From an uncultured Treponema sp. (lineage in GTDB: Bacteria > Spirochaetota > Spirochaetia > Treponematales > Treponemataceae), in assembly GCA_937877535.1 (NCBI GenBank), contig CALFJF010000027.1:1-28780 (forward strand): a stretch of 28,780 bases of DNA. The letters are read 5' to 3'. Both the position numbers and the translations under genes were made by a program. Positions 6,926 through 14,353 of this stretch are shown piece after piece. Numbering within the stretch: position 1 is the first letter of the stretch; the number at the start of each line of letters is the position of its first letter. A model generated the notes under the pieces. The model had not been told where the DNA came from. It saw only the letters and a program-made list of their open reading frames with translations, and searched no databases.

Positions 6926-7591
6926 ATGATTGAGATTTTTGAATCGACCGACAAATTTCCGCTCCAAAAAATTGGAAAAATGGCAGGCGTTTGTTGGAAT
7001 AGTCCAATTTCTGATGCAGAAAAAAATATTTTGCGCGCAAAAGAGTGCATAAAAAGCGGGCACGGACGAGTTCTTGAATTTGTGGACGTGGAGATTTGCA
7101 TTTCAGGGTATTCTGCGCGAGCAATCCGTGAATACTATACTCATATTGCTGGTGGTCCCACGCGACTTCAAGAATCAACTCGGTACGTGAATTGCGAAAA
7201 GTTTGAGTATTTTGTGCCTCCCTCGGTTTCTGCGTCCACAAAAAACGAAAAAATCTACCGAGAGTGCATGGATTTTATTCGCGAAAAATACGCGCTCCTT
7301 CTTGAATCAGGCGTTTCGCGGGAAGATGCGGCAAACGTGCTTCCGCTCGGAATGTTTACAAAAATCGTTGACAAGCGAAATCTGCGAAATCTGGTGAATC
7401 TGATGAATCAGCGACTTTGCTCACGCGCGTATTCGGAAATCCGCTCGCTTGCATTGGAAATTCGCGATTCTCTTTCACATTATTCTCAAGAGTGGGCATG
7501 GATTTCTGAAACGCTTTTTGTTCCCAAATGCGACGTTTCGCTTTTTTGTTCAGAAAAACAATCGTGCGGACGCAGACCAAAACGAAATTAA
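6926..7591 (+). CDS. thyX: FAD-dependent thymidylate synthase with variant signature
   Basis: The 221-residue protein makes dTMP from dUMP using FAD and methylene-tetrahydrofolate. The textbook ThyX motif RHRxxSxNEQSxRY reads YTHIAGGPTRLQESTRY here (about 72-88), so only the end is canonical. The PLGMFTKIVDKRNLRNLVNLM and NQRLCSRAYSEIR regions (about 141-172), which bind dUMP and FAD in the family, are clear. The C-terminus carries three spaced Cys (PKCDVSLFCSEKQSCG), a feature I associate with the anaerobe variant. GAGGAAG at 6912-6918 precedes the ATG. Its stop overlaps the stop of the convergent radical SAM gene by four bases. No thyA is seen nearby. Confidence 0.88.
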   Translation: MIEIFESTDKFPLQKIGKMAGVCWNSPISDAEKNILRAKECIKSGHGRVLEFVDVEICISGYSARAIREYYTHIAGGPTRLQESTRYVNCEKFEYFVPPSVSASTKNEKIYRECMDFIREKYALLLESGVSREDAANVLPLGMFTKIVDKRNLRNLVNLMNQRLCSRAYSEIRSLALEIRDSLSHYSQEWAWISETLFVPKCDVSLFCSEKQSCGRRPKRN

Positions 7592-8568
7592 ACGTCTTCA
7601 CAAAATCCCGTTTTCCAATGCCAAAGTGTTTTTGCAAGCGAGTTTTGGAACGGGAGCGTTTTTGAAAAATCGGGGAGCCATTCTGTTCCTGCGCACAAAT
7701 CTTGATAAAAAAGCCATTCAAAATCAAACGCTTCGATTAAATCGCGCAGGTCGGAATCTTCCTCCGCGTTCACTGTGCGATTTTCGATTGCCAAAAGTCT
7801 TTTTTTTCGGATTTCGAGATTTTTTTTGTCTTCTTCAAAAGGCACGGGCGTGTACTGACTCATAAGCGACACGATTGCGCACCCGTTGGCGTTTTCTTTG
7901 AGCCAGGTTAACACTTCGGCAGTTTCCTCAAATCTTGCGGGAAGAAAAAGGTGGCGCACGATTACGCCCGACGTTATTTTTTCTTTTCCGCTTTTTGTTT
8001 TTTCGATTTTGAGCGGATTTTTTTGAATCATATTTTTGATTGCGATTTTTGCAATTTCTGGATAATCCTTTGCGGCGCAAAGCGAAAGCGAAAGATTGTC
8101 AGAAAGCGTTTTTAAGTCGGGAAGAAAAATAGAAACCAAGCCGTCGAGCATTTTGAGCGCGTCAAGCGAATCGTAGCCACTTGAGTTCCAGCAGACGGGA
8201 ATCGAAAGACCTCGTTCTTTTGCAAAAGAAAGCCCGCGCGAAACCGCCCGCGCGTGGTGGCTTCCCGTAACGATGTTTATGTTTTCCGCCCCCATTTTTT
8301 GAAGTCGAATGCAAATTTCTGAAAACTCGCTCTCTGAAACGATTTTTCCCATTCCGTTTTGGGAAATCTGGTAATTTTGGCAAAATGCGCATTTTAAGTT
8401 GCAGCCCGTCAAAAAAATCGTTCCGCTGCCACCGTCCGCTGTCAAAAGCGGTTCTTCGCCAAAATGCAATCCAGCCCAGGCAATTTTGAGAGCGGACGTT
8501 TCGCCACAAAATCCTGCTTCTTTTTCACGAAAAACGTTGCAATTTCTCGGACAATCGTTGCAATTCAC
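7588..8568 (-). CDS. PflX-like radical SAM protein
   Basis: The 326-residue protein starts with a Cys-rich segment (CNDCPRNCNV and GFCG), followed by LTGCNLKCAFCQNYQIS with the CxxxCxxC cluster motif at about residues 55-62. This is the layout of the PflA-homologous PflX group (COG1313), whose substrates are mostly unknown. Further motifs are NIVTGSHHARAV, PVCWNSSGY and SIFLPDLKT. The C-terminal 60 residues go beyond the core. Translation starts at a GTG (8568) that overlaps the upstream gene's TGA as GTGA, so the two are coupled. A glycyl-radical activase is possible, but no glycyl radical enzyme is adjacent. Confidence 0.85.
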   Translation of the reverse strand: MNCNDCPRNCNVFREKEAGFCGETSALKIAWAGLHFGEEPLLTADGGSGTIFLTGCNLKCAFCQNYQISQNGMGKIVSESEFSEICIRLQKMGAENINIVTGSHHARAVSRGLSFAKERGLSIPVCWNSSGYDSLDALKMLDGLVSIFLPDLKTLSDNLSLSLCAAKDYPEIAKIAIKNMIQKNPLKIEKTKSGKEKITSGVIVRHLFLPARFEETAEVLTWLKENANGCAIVSLMSQYTPVPFEEDKKNLEIRKKRLLAIENRTVNAEEDSDLRDLIEAFDFEWLFYQDLCAGTEWLPDFSKTLPFQNSLAKTLWHWKTGFCEDV

Positions 8569-8972
8569 AGTGCGCCGTGCTCCAAAATCAACGCCATCAT
8601 TCTTTGGAGCGAAGTCAAATCGAGATTTTCCGCTTCGTCGTCAACAAAATCTCGCAGATTTTCCCAATCGTCTTTTGAAAGATGTTCCAAAAGCGAGTCG
8701 TCGCCGTCTGAAAGAAATGCGTGAAACGCTTGCAATTTTTCGATATTTTTCTCGCTCGGCTCGTTTTTTATGTCAGCGGACAAAAAAATAAACGAGTTTA
8801 ACCAAAAGTCGCCGATTTGCCGCGAAAGCGTTTTTACGTCCGGGCAATATCGCTCCAAAAGATGCGCGATTTCCTCGCACGCCCTTTTGCCGTCGTAGTT
8901 TCCGCCGTTTTTTGCTCTGTCGAATTTTATCGCTTTTTTTACATCGGAAAGAAATTTGTCGTTTGTGTTCAT
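8565..8972 (-). CDS. Unrecognised acidic helical protein
   Basis: The 135-residue soluble product has no signal peptide and an acidic second half (DDWENLRDFVDDEAENLDL). It has two Cys-poor helical segments and no motif I recognise. It overlaps the downstream radical SAM gene by four bases (GTGA), so a linked role is likely. It could be an accessory or substrate-presenting protein, but nothing in the sequence shows that. The ATG at 8972 opens onto a 102-base region shared with the divergent PTS gene. Confidence 0.65.
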   Translation of the reverse strand: MNTNDKFLSDVKKAIKFDRAKNGGNYDGKRACEEIAHLLERYCPDVKTLSRQIGDFWLNSFIFLSADIKNEPSEKNIEKLQAFHAFLSDGDDSLLEHLSKDDWENLRDFVDDEAENLDLTSLQRMMALILEHGAL

Positions 8973-9038
8973 GATTTGAAGTATAGAAGAAAAATCAAAA
9001 TATCGCTACTTTTTGAAGAAAAGGCAAAATTCTTTTTC

Positions 9039-9067
9039 TTGACTTTTGTTTATTCTGGACGTATGAT
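9039..9067 (+). promoter_or_regulatory. Strong promoter of the PTS EIIA gene, predicted leaderless
   Basis: TTGACT (9039-9044) and TATGAT (9062-9067) are separated by 17 bases. The predicted start of transcription, about seven bases on, falls on the A of the ATG at 9075, so the mRNA would have no 5' leader. The ATG at 9063 lies inside the -10 box and is excluded on this reading. Confidence 0.75.
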
Positions 9068-9074
9068 TCTTTTC

Positions 9075-9521
9075 ATGGATCTAAAGACTGTACTTACGCC
9101 TGAAACGGTTGAACTTCATCTCAAAGGAACCACAAAGGAAGAGATTATCGACGAGATGTTGGACATCCTCATAAAGGCTGGAAAAGTAGCCGACAAGGCT
9201 GTGGCACGCGAATGTGTTTTGGACCGTGAAAGGAAAATGTCCACCGGCATGAAGCACGGAATTGCGATTCCTCACGGAAAAACTGACACTGTAGCGGATT
9301 TGGTTGCGTGCATTGGAATTTCTGACAATCCTGTTGATTTTGATTCGTTGGATAGCGAAAAATGCCGCATTTTTATTATGACACTTTCCCCGATTAACAA
9401 GACGGGACCGCATTTGCAATTTCTTGCGGAGGTGAGTCTCCTCTTTAAGAGCGCGGAAAAACGAGCGCAAATCCTTCAGACGCAAGACAAAGCCGAAGTT
9501 ATTAAGATTTTGACCGAGTAG
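9075..9521 (+). CDS. PTS EIIA domain protein, fructose/nitrogen-regulatory type
   Basis: The 148-residue single-domain protein belongs to the fructose/mannitol EIIA (PtsN-like) fold. Its phosphoacceptor is His67 in GIAIPHGKT. LDRERKMSTGMKHG precedes it, and FIMTLSPINKTGPHLQFLAEVS follows, split here at SPINKTGPHLQ. Such proteins take phosphate from HPr or PtsP and either feed a sugar permease or act as regulators. There is no EIIB, EIIC or HPr gene nearby, which favours a regulatory role as in spirochaete PtsN proteins. The start at 9075 is chosen because the promoter would make this ATG the first codon of the transcript; 9063 would add MILF. A terminator follows at 9551. Confidence 0.88.
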   Translation: MDLKTVLTPETVELHLKGTTKEEIIDEMLDILIKAGKVADKAVARECVLDRERKMSTGMKHGIAIPHGKTDTVADLVACIGISDNPVDFDSLDSEKCRIFIMTLSPINKTGPHLQFLAEVSLLFKSAEKRAQILQTQDKAEVIKILTE

Positions 9522-9550
9522 ATTTTCAAAAAGGATTGCAAAAATGTCAA

Positions 9551-9583
9551 AGCCTCTGCGAAAAAGCAGGGGTTTTATTTTTC
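9551..9583 (+). terminator. Rho-independent terminator after the PTS EIIA gene
   Basis: CCTCTGC (9553-9559) pairs with GCAGGGG (9566-9572) through one T-G wobble around a six-base A-rich loop. TTTTATTTTTCT follows. An ATG at 9544 reads through this hairpin and is therefore not a likely start for the next gene. Confidence 0.8.
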
Positions 9584-9609
9584 TAAAAAATGGTAACGGA
9601 GGAAGAAAA

Positions 9610-10029
9610 ATGAAAATGACACGCCTTTTTACGGCAGAAAATTCTCATTTAATTTGTTTGTCAACGAACGAACAATGTTCTCCGATTGTCCGCGAAGTAA
9701 AATGGAGTGAAGTTGAGTCGCGAGAATCCGAATTCAACGAGGAATTTCTTGCTTCATTGCGGGAAGAATTGAAAAAAAATGAAGAACGTGGCGAATTTTT
9801 TGTAATCGTTCCCGTTTTTGATAAAAAAATCGAAACGGAAGCGCAAAAAAAAGACGGCGTTGCTGCCATGAAACACGTTGCTCGTAGAATAAAAGATTGT
9901 GCGAGCGTGGTGGGGTTTGCCGTTCCCGCCTGCCTGGACGAATCGTATTTTGTGAGCGAACTTTCTGAAAAACATCAGCATTATTGCTTTTTGACAAAAA
10001 ACGGTTGGATTTCTTTGGAAAAAAATTGA
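9610..10029 (+). CDS. Unrecognised soluble protein
   Basis: The 139-residue product has no signal peptide or membrane segment. GGAGGA at 9598-9603 is ideally placed for ATG 9610, and the longer in-frame start at 9544 falls within the preceding terminator. The sequence has an acidic helical middle (FLASLREELKKNEERGE) followed by FVIVPVFDKKIE. A C-terminal part, ASVVGFAVPACLDESYFVSE, looks like an ordered alpha/beta domain. I cannot name the family. It stands alone between two terminators. Confidence 0.7.
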   Translation: MKMTRLFTAENSHLICLSTNEQCSPIVREVKWSEVESRESEFNEEFLASLREELKKNEERGEFFVIVPVFDKKIETEAQKKDGVAAMKHVARRIKDCASVVGFAVPACLDESYFVSELSEKHQHYCFLTKNGWISLEKN

Positions 10030-10037
10030 CTAAAATC

Positions 10038-10056
10038 AACTCTCGTTTGAGTTTTT
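10038..10056 (+). terminator. Weak terminator-like hairpin
   Basis: AACTC (10038-10042) and GAGTT (10049-10053) form a five-base stem that runs into TTTTT. It is short, but it sits nine bases after the stop codon. Confidence 0.35.
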
Positions 10057-10183
10057 CAAAAATTGTCAAAAACTTGTAACGTTTGCGAAATTTTCAAAGA
10101 AAACGTAAAAAATTGCTCAATTTTGACGTTTATTCGAGCAAATGCGATTGACTAAAAATCTCATTTACGCAAAAATTCTAAAT

Positions 10184-11071
10184 ATGTATTACTACAAATC
10201 CAAATCCCTCGTGGGGACAATTCTGGTCAGCGGGCTTTTTCTTGGTCTTTGTTATGTTTTGCTCCGCTATGTTCCGGGAAACGAAAACGGGAATCGAGAT
10301 GCATTTGGAAAAAGCGACGGAGTTTTCGTTACAAAAACAGAAAAATTGGAGAATGGGGAAGTAAAAACTCCGTTCAGTGTTTATTCGTTGCAACAGCAGT
10401 CGCTTTCTGCGGTAGCCGCCACCGAGGATATTGAGTTGAGCGGACTCGACTTGCTTCTTTCGGCGGGTTTTGAGCCAAGTGATGAAGGCATTTTTGCGTC
10501 AAACGGTGGCGCAAAAGACGACTTTCATTTTGAAGAAGACGTTGCGCTCTCGCTGTATCGTCGCCCGCTTTCACGTCCTGCGGTAGAGTGGTTTTACACG
10601 CATATTACGGGAAATCGCGATGTGGCAAAGGCTGTTCTTGAAAATGCCGACAAAAACGATATTCCGCCGTCGCTTGCGTTTGCGCTTGCGTATGTGGAAA
10701 GTCGCTACAAAGTGACTGCCATAAACAAAAATACAAACGGCACGATTGACCGCGGTTTGTTTCAATTAAACGACGCTTCGTTTACAAAACTCTCCGAGGA
10801 GGAATTTTTTAATCCTGCGGTGAGTGCGAAGTTTGGCATGAGTCATTTTCGATATTGCCTTGATGTTGCAGGAAATGAAATTACCGCGCTTGCAATGTAC
10901 AATGCTGGTACTGCGCGTGTAAAAAACAACAGCACGCCACAGCATACGCTCAATTATGTGGCAAAAATTTCGCAATACAGAAAATCGTTGGAGCGACAAT
11001 TTGCCGCGGAAGTTGCTGCGTATTACGATTCCGATTCTGCGCTTGAAAACGCAATCGCTTTGGCAAAATAA
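10184..11071 (+). CDS. Membrane-anchored lytic transglycosylase (SLT domain)
   Basis: The product has 295 residues from ATG 10184; ATG 10142 would add 14 residues and neither start has a ribosome binding site. A signal anchor lies at about residues 6-28 (LVGTILVSGLFLGLCYVLL). A linker of about 110 residues follows, then a C-terminal SLT-type domain. Its catalytic Glu is Glu172 in AYVESRYK, followed by GTIDRGLFQLND and ITALAMYNAGTARVK, the goose-lysozyme-like motifs. It should cleave the MurNAc-GlcNAc bond of peptidoglycan on the periplasmic face of the inner membrane. It is flanked by a weak terminator upstream and a strong one downstream, so it is probably monocistronic. Confidence 0.85.
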   Translation: MYYYKSKSLVGTILVSGLFLGLCYVLLRYVPGNENGNRDAFGKSDGVFVTKTEKLENGEVKTPFSVYSLQQQSLSAVAATEDIELSGLDLLLSAGFEPSDEGIFASNGGAKDDFHFEEDVALSLYRRPLSRPAVEWFYTHITGNRDVAKAVLENADKNDIPPSLAFALAYVESRYKVTAINKNTNGTIDRGLFQLNDASFTKLSEEEFFNPAVSAKFGMSHFRYCLDVAGNEITALAMYNAGTARVKNNSTPQHTLNYVAKISQYRKSLERQFAAEVAAYYDSDSALENAIALAK

Positions 11072-11096
11072 AGTTGAACTGTGAACAAAAAATCAA

Positions 11097-11128
11097 AAAC
11101 GCCCTAAAAATCCGAGGGCGTTTTTTTG
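11097..11128 (+). terminator. Rho-independent terminator after the lytic transglycosylase
   Basis: ACGCCCT (11099-11105) and AGGGCGT (11115-11121) form a perfect seven-base stem, extendable through flanking A-T pairs. A T7 run follows. Confidence 0.85.
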
Positions 11129-11133
11129 TTCTC

Positions 11134-11164
11134 TGTTCCACGAAAATCGTAAATGTGCTACTAT
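11134..11164 (+). promoter_or_regulatory. parA promoter with extended -10 and parS-like half-site
   Basis: TGCTACTAT (11156-11164) is an extended -10 element whose hexamer ends six bases before the parA ATG at 11171. The -35 hexamer (TTCCAC, 11136-11141) is poor, as is common with extended -10 boxes. TGTTCCACG at 11134-11142 matches the left half of the bacterial parS site and overlaps the -35. The right half is degenerate. Confidence 0.55.
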
Positions 11165-11170
11165 CTTGGT

Positions 11171-11926
11171 ATGGGAAAAACCTACGTTTTTGTAAATCAA
11201 AAAGGCGGAGTCGGAAAAACGACTTCTGCAATCAATATTGGTGCGTTTATGGCTCTTTCTGGGAAAAAAGTCTTGATGGTCGATTTTGATTCTCAGGGAA
11301 ATATGTCAAGCGGGCTTGGAATTAGCAAAGAACACCCGAATGTCTACGAACTCATAAACGGGGAAAATGAGCCAAAAGACTGCATTAGACGAACGAATGT
11401 AAAAAATATGGATGCGATTGGAGCGGCAATCGATTTTGCGAATGCTGCCGTGGAACTTGCAAAAGATACTGCTGGTCGCGAGTTTCGGCTTAGGGACGCG
11501 CTCGTTCCGCTCAAAAATGAATACGACTACATTTTAATCGATTGTCCGCCGTCTTTGGGGCTTTTAACGCTCAATGGGCTTGCTGCAAGCGATTCCATTT
11601 TGGTTCCAATGCAATGCGAGTATTTCGCGCTCGAAGGAATCTCGCTTTTGCGGCAAACGGTGCAACAAGTGCAAAAATCAATAAATCCAGAACTCAAAAT
11701 TGGCGGCATTTTTTTTACGATGTACGCAAAAACGATTTTGGCTCAAGAAGTCATAAAAAGAGTCAAAGAGCGTTTTCCAGACGAGGTTTTGGAAACGGTA
11801 ATTCCACGAAACGTTCGACTTTCAGAATCTCCTTCGCATGGACTTCCCATTTGCGAGTACGACCCGTCGTGCGTTGGCGCAAAGAGTTACAAAAAACTCG
11901 CCGAAGAGGTGATGTCTCGTGGCTAA
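11171..11926 (+). CDS. parA: Chromosome-partitioning ATPase ParA (Soj)
   Basis: The 251-residue protein is a deviant Walker-type ATPase that drives segregation of ParB-bound origins. The Walker A motif is QKGGVGKTT (residues 10-18), switch I is MVDFDSQGNMSSGLG, and the Walker B region is YILIDCPPSLGLLTLNGL. Further conserved segments are VPMQCEYFALEGISLL and IPRNVRLSESPSHG. There is no N-terminal HTH, so it is the small chromosomal type. The ATG at 11171 is used because the peptide aligns there; the upstream GTG at 11153 precedes the -10 box. No ribosome binding site is present, consistent with a leaderless transcript. It overlaps parB by eight bases. Confidence 0.95.
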   Translation: MGKTYVFVNQKGGVGKTTSAINIGAFMALSGKKVLMVDFDSQGNMSSGLGISKEHPNVYELINGENEPKDCIRRTNVKNMDAIGAAIDFANAAVELAKDTAGREFRLRDALVPLKNEYDYILIDCPPSLGLLTLNGLAASDSILVPMQCEYFALEGISLLRQTVQQVQKSINPELKIGGIFFTMYAKTILAQEVIKRVKERFPDEVLETVIPRNVRLSESPSHGLPICEYDPSCVGAKSYKKLAEEVMSRG

Positions 11927-12929
11927 GCGAAAGTTTGGACTTGGTGCGCAAGGGGACGCACTTTGGAACGCAACTCCGACGGTTGTGCCAGAAACCGATG
12001 ACATGGAAACGGTGAGCGTTCCTCAAAATGCGGGCAAAAATGAAAACGATTTTTCGATTGCTCAAGAAAATGAGAATGTTCGTGCAGAACAAAAGAAAAA
12101 TCTGCCCGTTGGAATGAGCGTTGACGAAAACGGACAGATTTTTGTGGAACTTTCACGGCTTCGCGCAAATCCTGAGCAACCGCGGAGCGATTTTGACGAA
12201 GAGGCTCTTTTTGAACTCGCTTCTTCCATAAAAGAACACGGGGTTTTGCAAGCGATAACGGTTGAGGACGCGCTTGACGGAACGTTTTACATAATCGCAG
12301 GCGAGCGGCGGGTTCGCGCGTCAAAAATTGCGGGACTTTCAAAAATTCCTGCGCAACTTCGCACTTTTGACGACCAAAAAAAACTCGAAGTCGCGCTCAT
12401 CGAAAATATCCAACGCGCGGATTTGAATGCAGTCGAAGAAGCCCTTGCGTATCAAAGACTCATGCACCTTTCGTCGCTGACTCAAGAAGAGGTCGCCGAG
12501 CGCGTGGGAAAAAAACGCGCAACCGTGGCAAACGCGCTTCGCCTTTTGAAATTGCCATCCGATATGCGCGACGCGCTTGTTTCGGGTTCGATTTCGGCGG
12601 GACACGCGCGCGCGATTTTGTCTGTTCAAAATCCAAACGGGCAGCGGACTTTGTTTGAAAAAATCGAAAAATCTGGAATGAGCGTCAGAAAAGCGGAAGC
12701 CCTTGCTTTGGAATTGAACGAAAACGGCGCAAAATCGGAAAAAAAAGCAAAAACGAGCGAAAAAAAATCGGAGCGACCATCGGAACTCGATGAAATCGAG
12801 CAAAAATTCATCGAAGCGTTCGGAACAAAAGTGTCAATAAAAGGCTCGCTTTCGCTTGGAAGCATCGAAATCTCGTATTTTTCAAAAGAAGACTTGAATC
12901 GACTGTACGAAATTGTCGTAAAAGAATAA
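11919..12929 (+). CDS. parB: Chromosome-partitioning protein ParB (Spo0J)
   Basis: The 336-residue protein binds parS DNA and uses CTP to form sliding clamps. After a variable N-terminus of about 75 residues, the ParB/Srx domain runs about 80-175. It has NPEQPRSDFDEEAL, the CTP-binding GERRVRASKIAG and IENIQRADLNAVEEA. The helix-turn-helix (LTQEEVAERVGKKRATVANALRLL, split here after VGKK) lies at about 188-211, and SISAGHARAIL follows. A charged Lys/Glu linker leads to the C-terminal dimerisation region. The GTG start at 11919 is preceded by GAGGTGA and overlaps the end of parA by eight bases, so the pair is translationally coupled. Confidence 0.95.
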   Translation: MAKRKFGLGAQGDALWNATPTVVPETDDMETVSVPQNAGKNENDFSIAQENENVRAEQKKNLPVGMSVDENGQIFVELSRLRANPEQPRSDFDEEALFELASSIKEHGVLQAITVEDALDGTFYIIAGERRVRASKIAGLSKIPAQLRTFDDQKKLEVALIENIQRADLNAVEEALAYQRLMHLSSLTQEEVAERVGKKRATVANALRLLKLPSDMRDALVSGSISAGHARAILSVQNPNGQRTLFEKIEKSGMSVRKAEALALELNENGAKSEKKAKTSEKKSERPSELDEIEQKFIEAFGTKVSIKGSLSLGSIEISYFSKEDLNRLYEIVVKE

Positions 12930-12940
12930 AACGGTTGAAC

Positions 12941-12958
12941 AAGGGGAAGTCCCTTTTT
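12941..12958 (+). terminator. Probable terminator of parAB
   Basis: AAGGG (12941-12945) and CCCTT (12951-12955) form a short stem with a five-base loop, and T residues continue to 12958. It lies 12 bases after the parB stop. Confidence 0.5.
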
Positions 12959-12969
12959 CCAAAATCTGC

Positions 12970-13014
12970 TTGAGTTTATCGAAACCACAAAAATTGTCAT
13001 TTTGATAAACTCAA
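12970..13014. repeat. Long inverted repeat between convergent genes
   Basis: TTGAGTTTATC (12970-12980) and GATAAACTCAA (13004-13014) are perfect 11-base arms around 23 bases. The left arm continues as GAAACC. This resembles, from memory, dispersed palindromic elements with a TTGAGCTTGTCGAAACC-type core. It may be a mobile repeat relic, a bidirectional transcription stop, or both. Confidence 0.6.
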
Positions 13015-13044
13015 TGACCAGGATTTTGAACTGATTTCTAAAAA

Positions 13045-14274
13045 TCAAATGTATTTTTTGAGGGCATTGTGGTCGATTTTTTTGGTTTTGACCGCCGTAA
13101 TGTAACTTCCGTAAAGCGCGCTCGTTGCGTCAAAAATGGCTGCCGTTGAGCAAAGAAGCGGCAGGGCAGAGCGAAAAAGCAAATAGCCGTCGGAAAAACC
13201 GCGTCCGTACATGGTGCACATCGCGGTGAGGGCTACAAACGTTCCGCCTTGCGGAAGGGACGCGAGCAAAAATGAAGTTGCAAACGCGGTTCCAAAAATC
13301 CAAATCACGTCCTCGCTTCTAATTCCCATGTCAACGTAGGAGCGAATAATCATCACAAAGCAAACGGAAATGACGAGGGAACTGCCTCCGCGGCACAAAG
13401 CGGAAAAAAGCGGAAGCGAAAACGAATTCGCTTCATCGCGGATTCCAAGGCTTTCTCGTCCGTGCCTAAGTGCAACTTGGAGCGACAAATTCGAGTCTGC
13501 GGAGAAAAATGATGCCACAAGCGTTGCAACCGAAGCGTATAAAACGTGGAACGGTCGCGGGTCGCGACAAAAAAATCGTATGAAAAGCGGACAGAGAATC
13601 GCTGCGAATAGTATAAAATCAAAAGCGAAAAGCAAAAATAATTTTGAAAAAACAGGCGAGGAAAATCCTGCGCGGGCAGAAAACATCCACCAGCACGAAA
13701 TTGCGATTAAACATACGGAAATCCATTCAACAAAAAAACTCGAAACGTTGTGGCACACTTGCCCTGCGCTTTCCAAAAATGACACAACGGGTCTCGCTCT
13801 TTCTTTTTCTGAAGCGCAACCCGCTCCAATGAACGCGGCAAAAACGAACACGGGAAGAATGTAAAATCCGTCTGCGAGCGAGTCAAACGCGCTAAAAGGA
13901 AACAGGTTCATTATAAGCGTTTTTGCGTCAATGGCGGAAACTTCCGTCATGCGTTCGCCCGTAATCGGAATGCGCGGAAGGTGAAACGCGAGCGCGGAGA
14001 GAAGTCCGAGGAGCGTTAAAACGAACGAAAAAAGCGCGGAAAGCGAAAGCGTTAAAATCGACGTTCGTAAAAGCGTGCGCGACGAACGAAGTCGATACAC
14101 CGAAAATGAAGTCCCAAAAAAGACGAGCGGAATAAGCGAATAGCGACCAATTCTCACCGAAAGGTCGGAAAGCGTGTGTATAAATGAAGAAACTTCGACT
14201 TTTTCGAGTGGCAAAATCATATACGCGGCAAAGCCGAGCGCAATTCCAATTAAATATTTTATCCAAACTTTCAT
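13045..14274 (-). CDS. Sodium:dicarboxylate/amino acid symporter family (SDF) transporter
   Basis: The 409-residue inner-membrane protein has about eight or more hydrophobic helices. It has the hairpin-loop signature of the SDF (DAACS) family near the C-terminus: SLPQGGTFVALTAMCTMYG, then AIFDATSALYGSYITA. A GGSSLVISVCF stretch at about 290-300 is serine-poor compared with the SSS motif of glutamate transporters, so the substrate is uncertain. Family members import C4-dicarboxylates or acidic/neutral amino acids with Na+ or H+. The ATG at 14274 is chosen because the -10 box ends eight bases before it; a longer frame to 14334 would cross the promoter. It converges with parB. Confidence 0.82.
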   Translation of the reverse strand: MKVWIKYLIGIALGFAAYMILPLEKVEVSSFIHTLSDLSVRIGRYSLIPLVFFGTSFSVYRLRSSRTLLRTSILTLSLSALFSFVLTLLGLLSALAFHLPRIPITGERMTEVSAIDAKTLIMNLFPFSAFDSLADGFYILPVFVFAAFIGAGCASEKERARPVVSFLESAGQVCHNVSSFFVEWISVCLIAISCWWMFSARAGFSSPVFSKLFLLFAFDFILFAAILCPLFIRFFCRDPRPFHVLYASVATLVASFFSADSNLSLQVALRHGRESLGIRDEANSFSLPLFSALCRGGSSLVISVCFVMIIRSYVDMGIRSEDVIWIFGTAFATSFLLASLPQGGTFVALTAMCTMYGRGFSDGYLLFRSALPLLCSTAAIFDATSALYGSYITAVKTKKIDHNALKKYI

Positions 14275-14281
14275 GCAAAAA

Positions 14282-14310
14282 AGTATACCGAATCGCACAC
14301 ATTCTCTCAA
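14282..14310 (-). promoter_or_regulatory. Promoter of the SDF symporter gene, predicted leaderless
   Basis: On the minus strand TTGAGA (14310-14305) and TATACT (14287-14282) are 17 bases apart. The expected transcription start coincides with the ATG at 14274, and no ribosome binding site is present. Confidence 0.7.
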
Positions 14311-14353
14311 ATCTAAAAATCGAAAACTCGCCACAGAAAAAAACGGTTTTCTC

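Noticed and set aside
6729..7241. Minus-strand reading frame opposite pflA and thyX
   Set aside because: It covers two conserved genes and shows no motif or start signal.
10113..10141. TTGCTC/GAGCAA inverted repeat upstream of the lytic transglycosylase
   Set aside because: The arms are six bases around 17 in AT-rich DNA, and no promoter or regulator fits; it could easily be chance.
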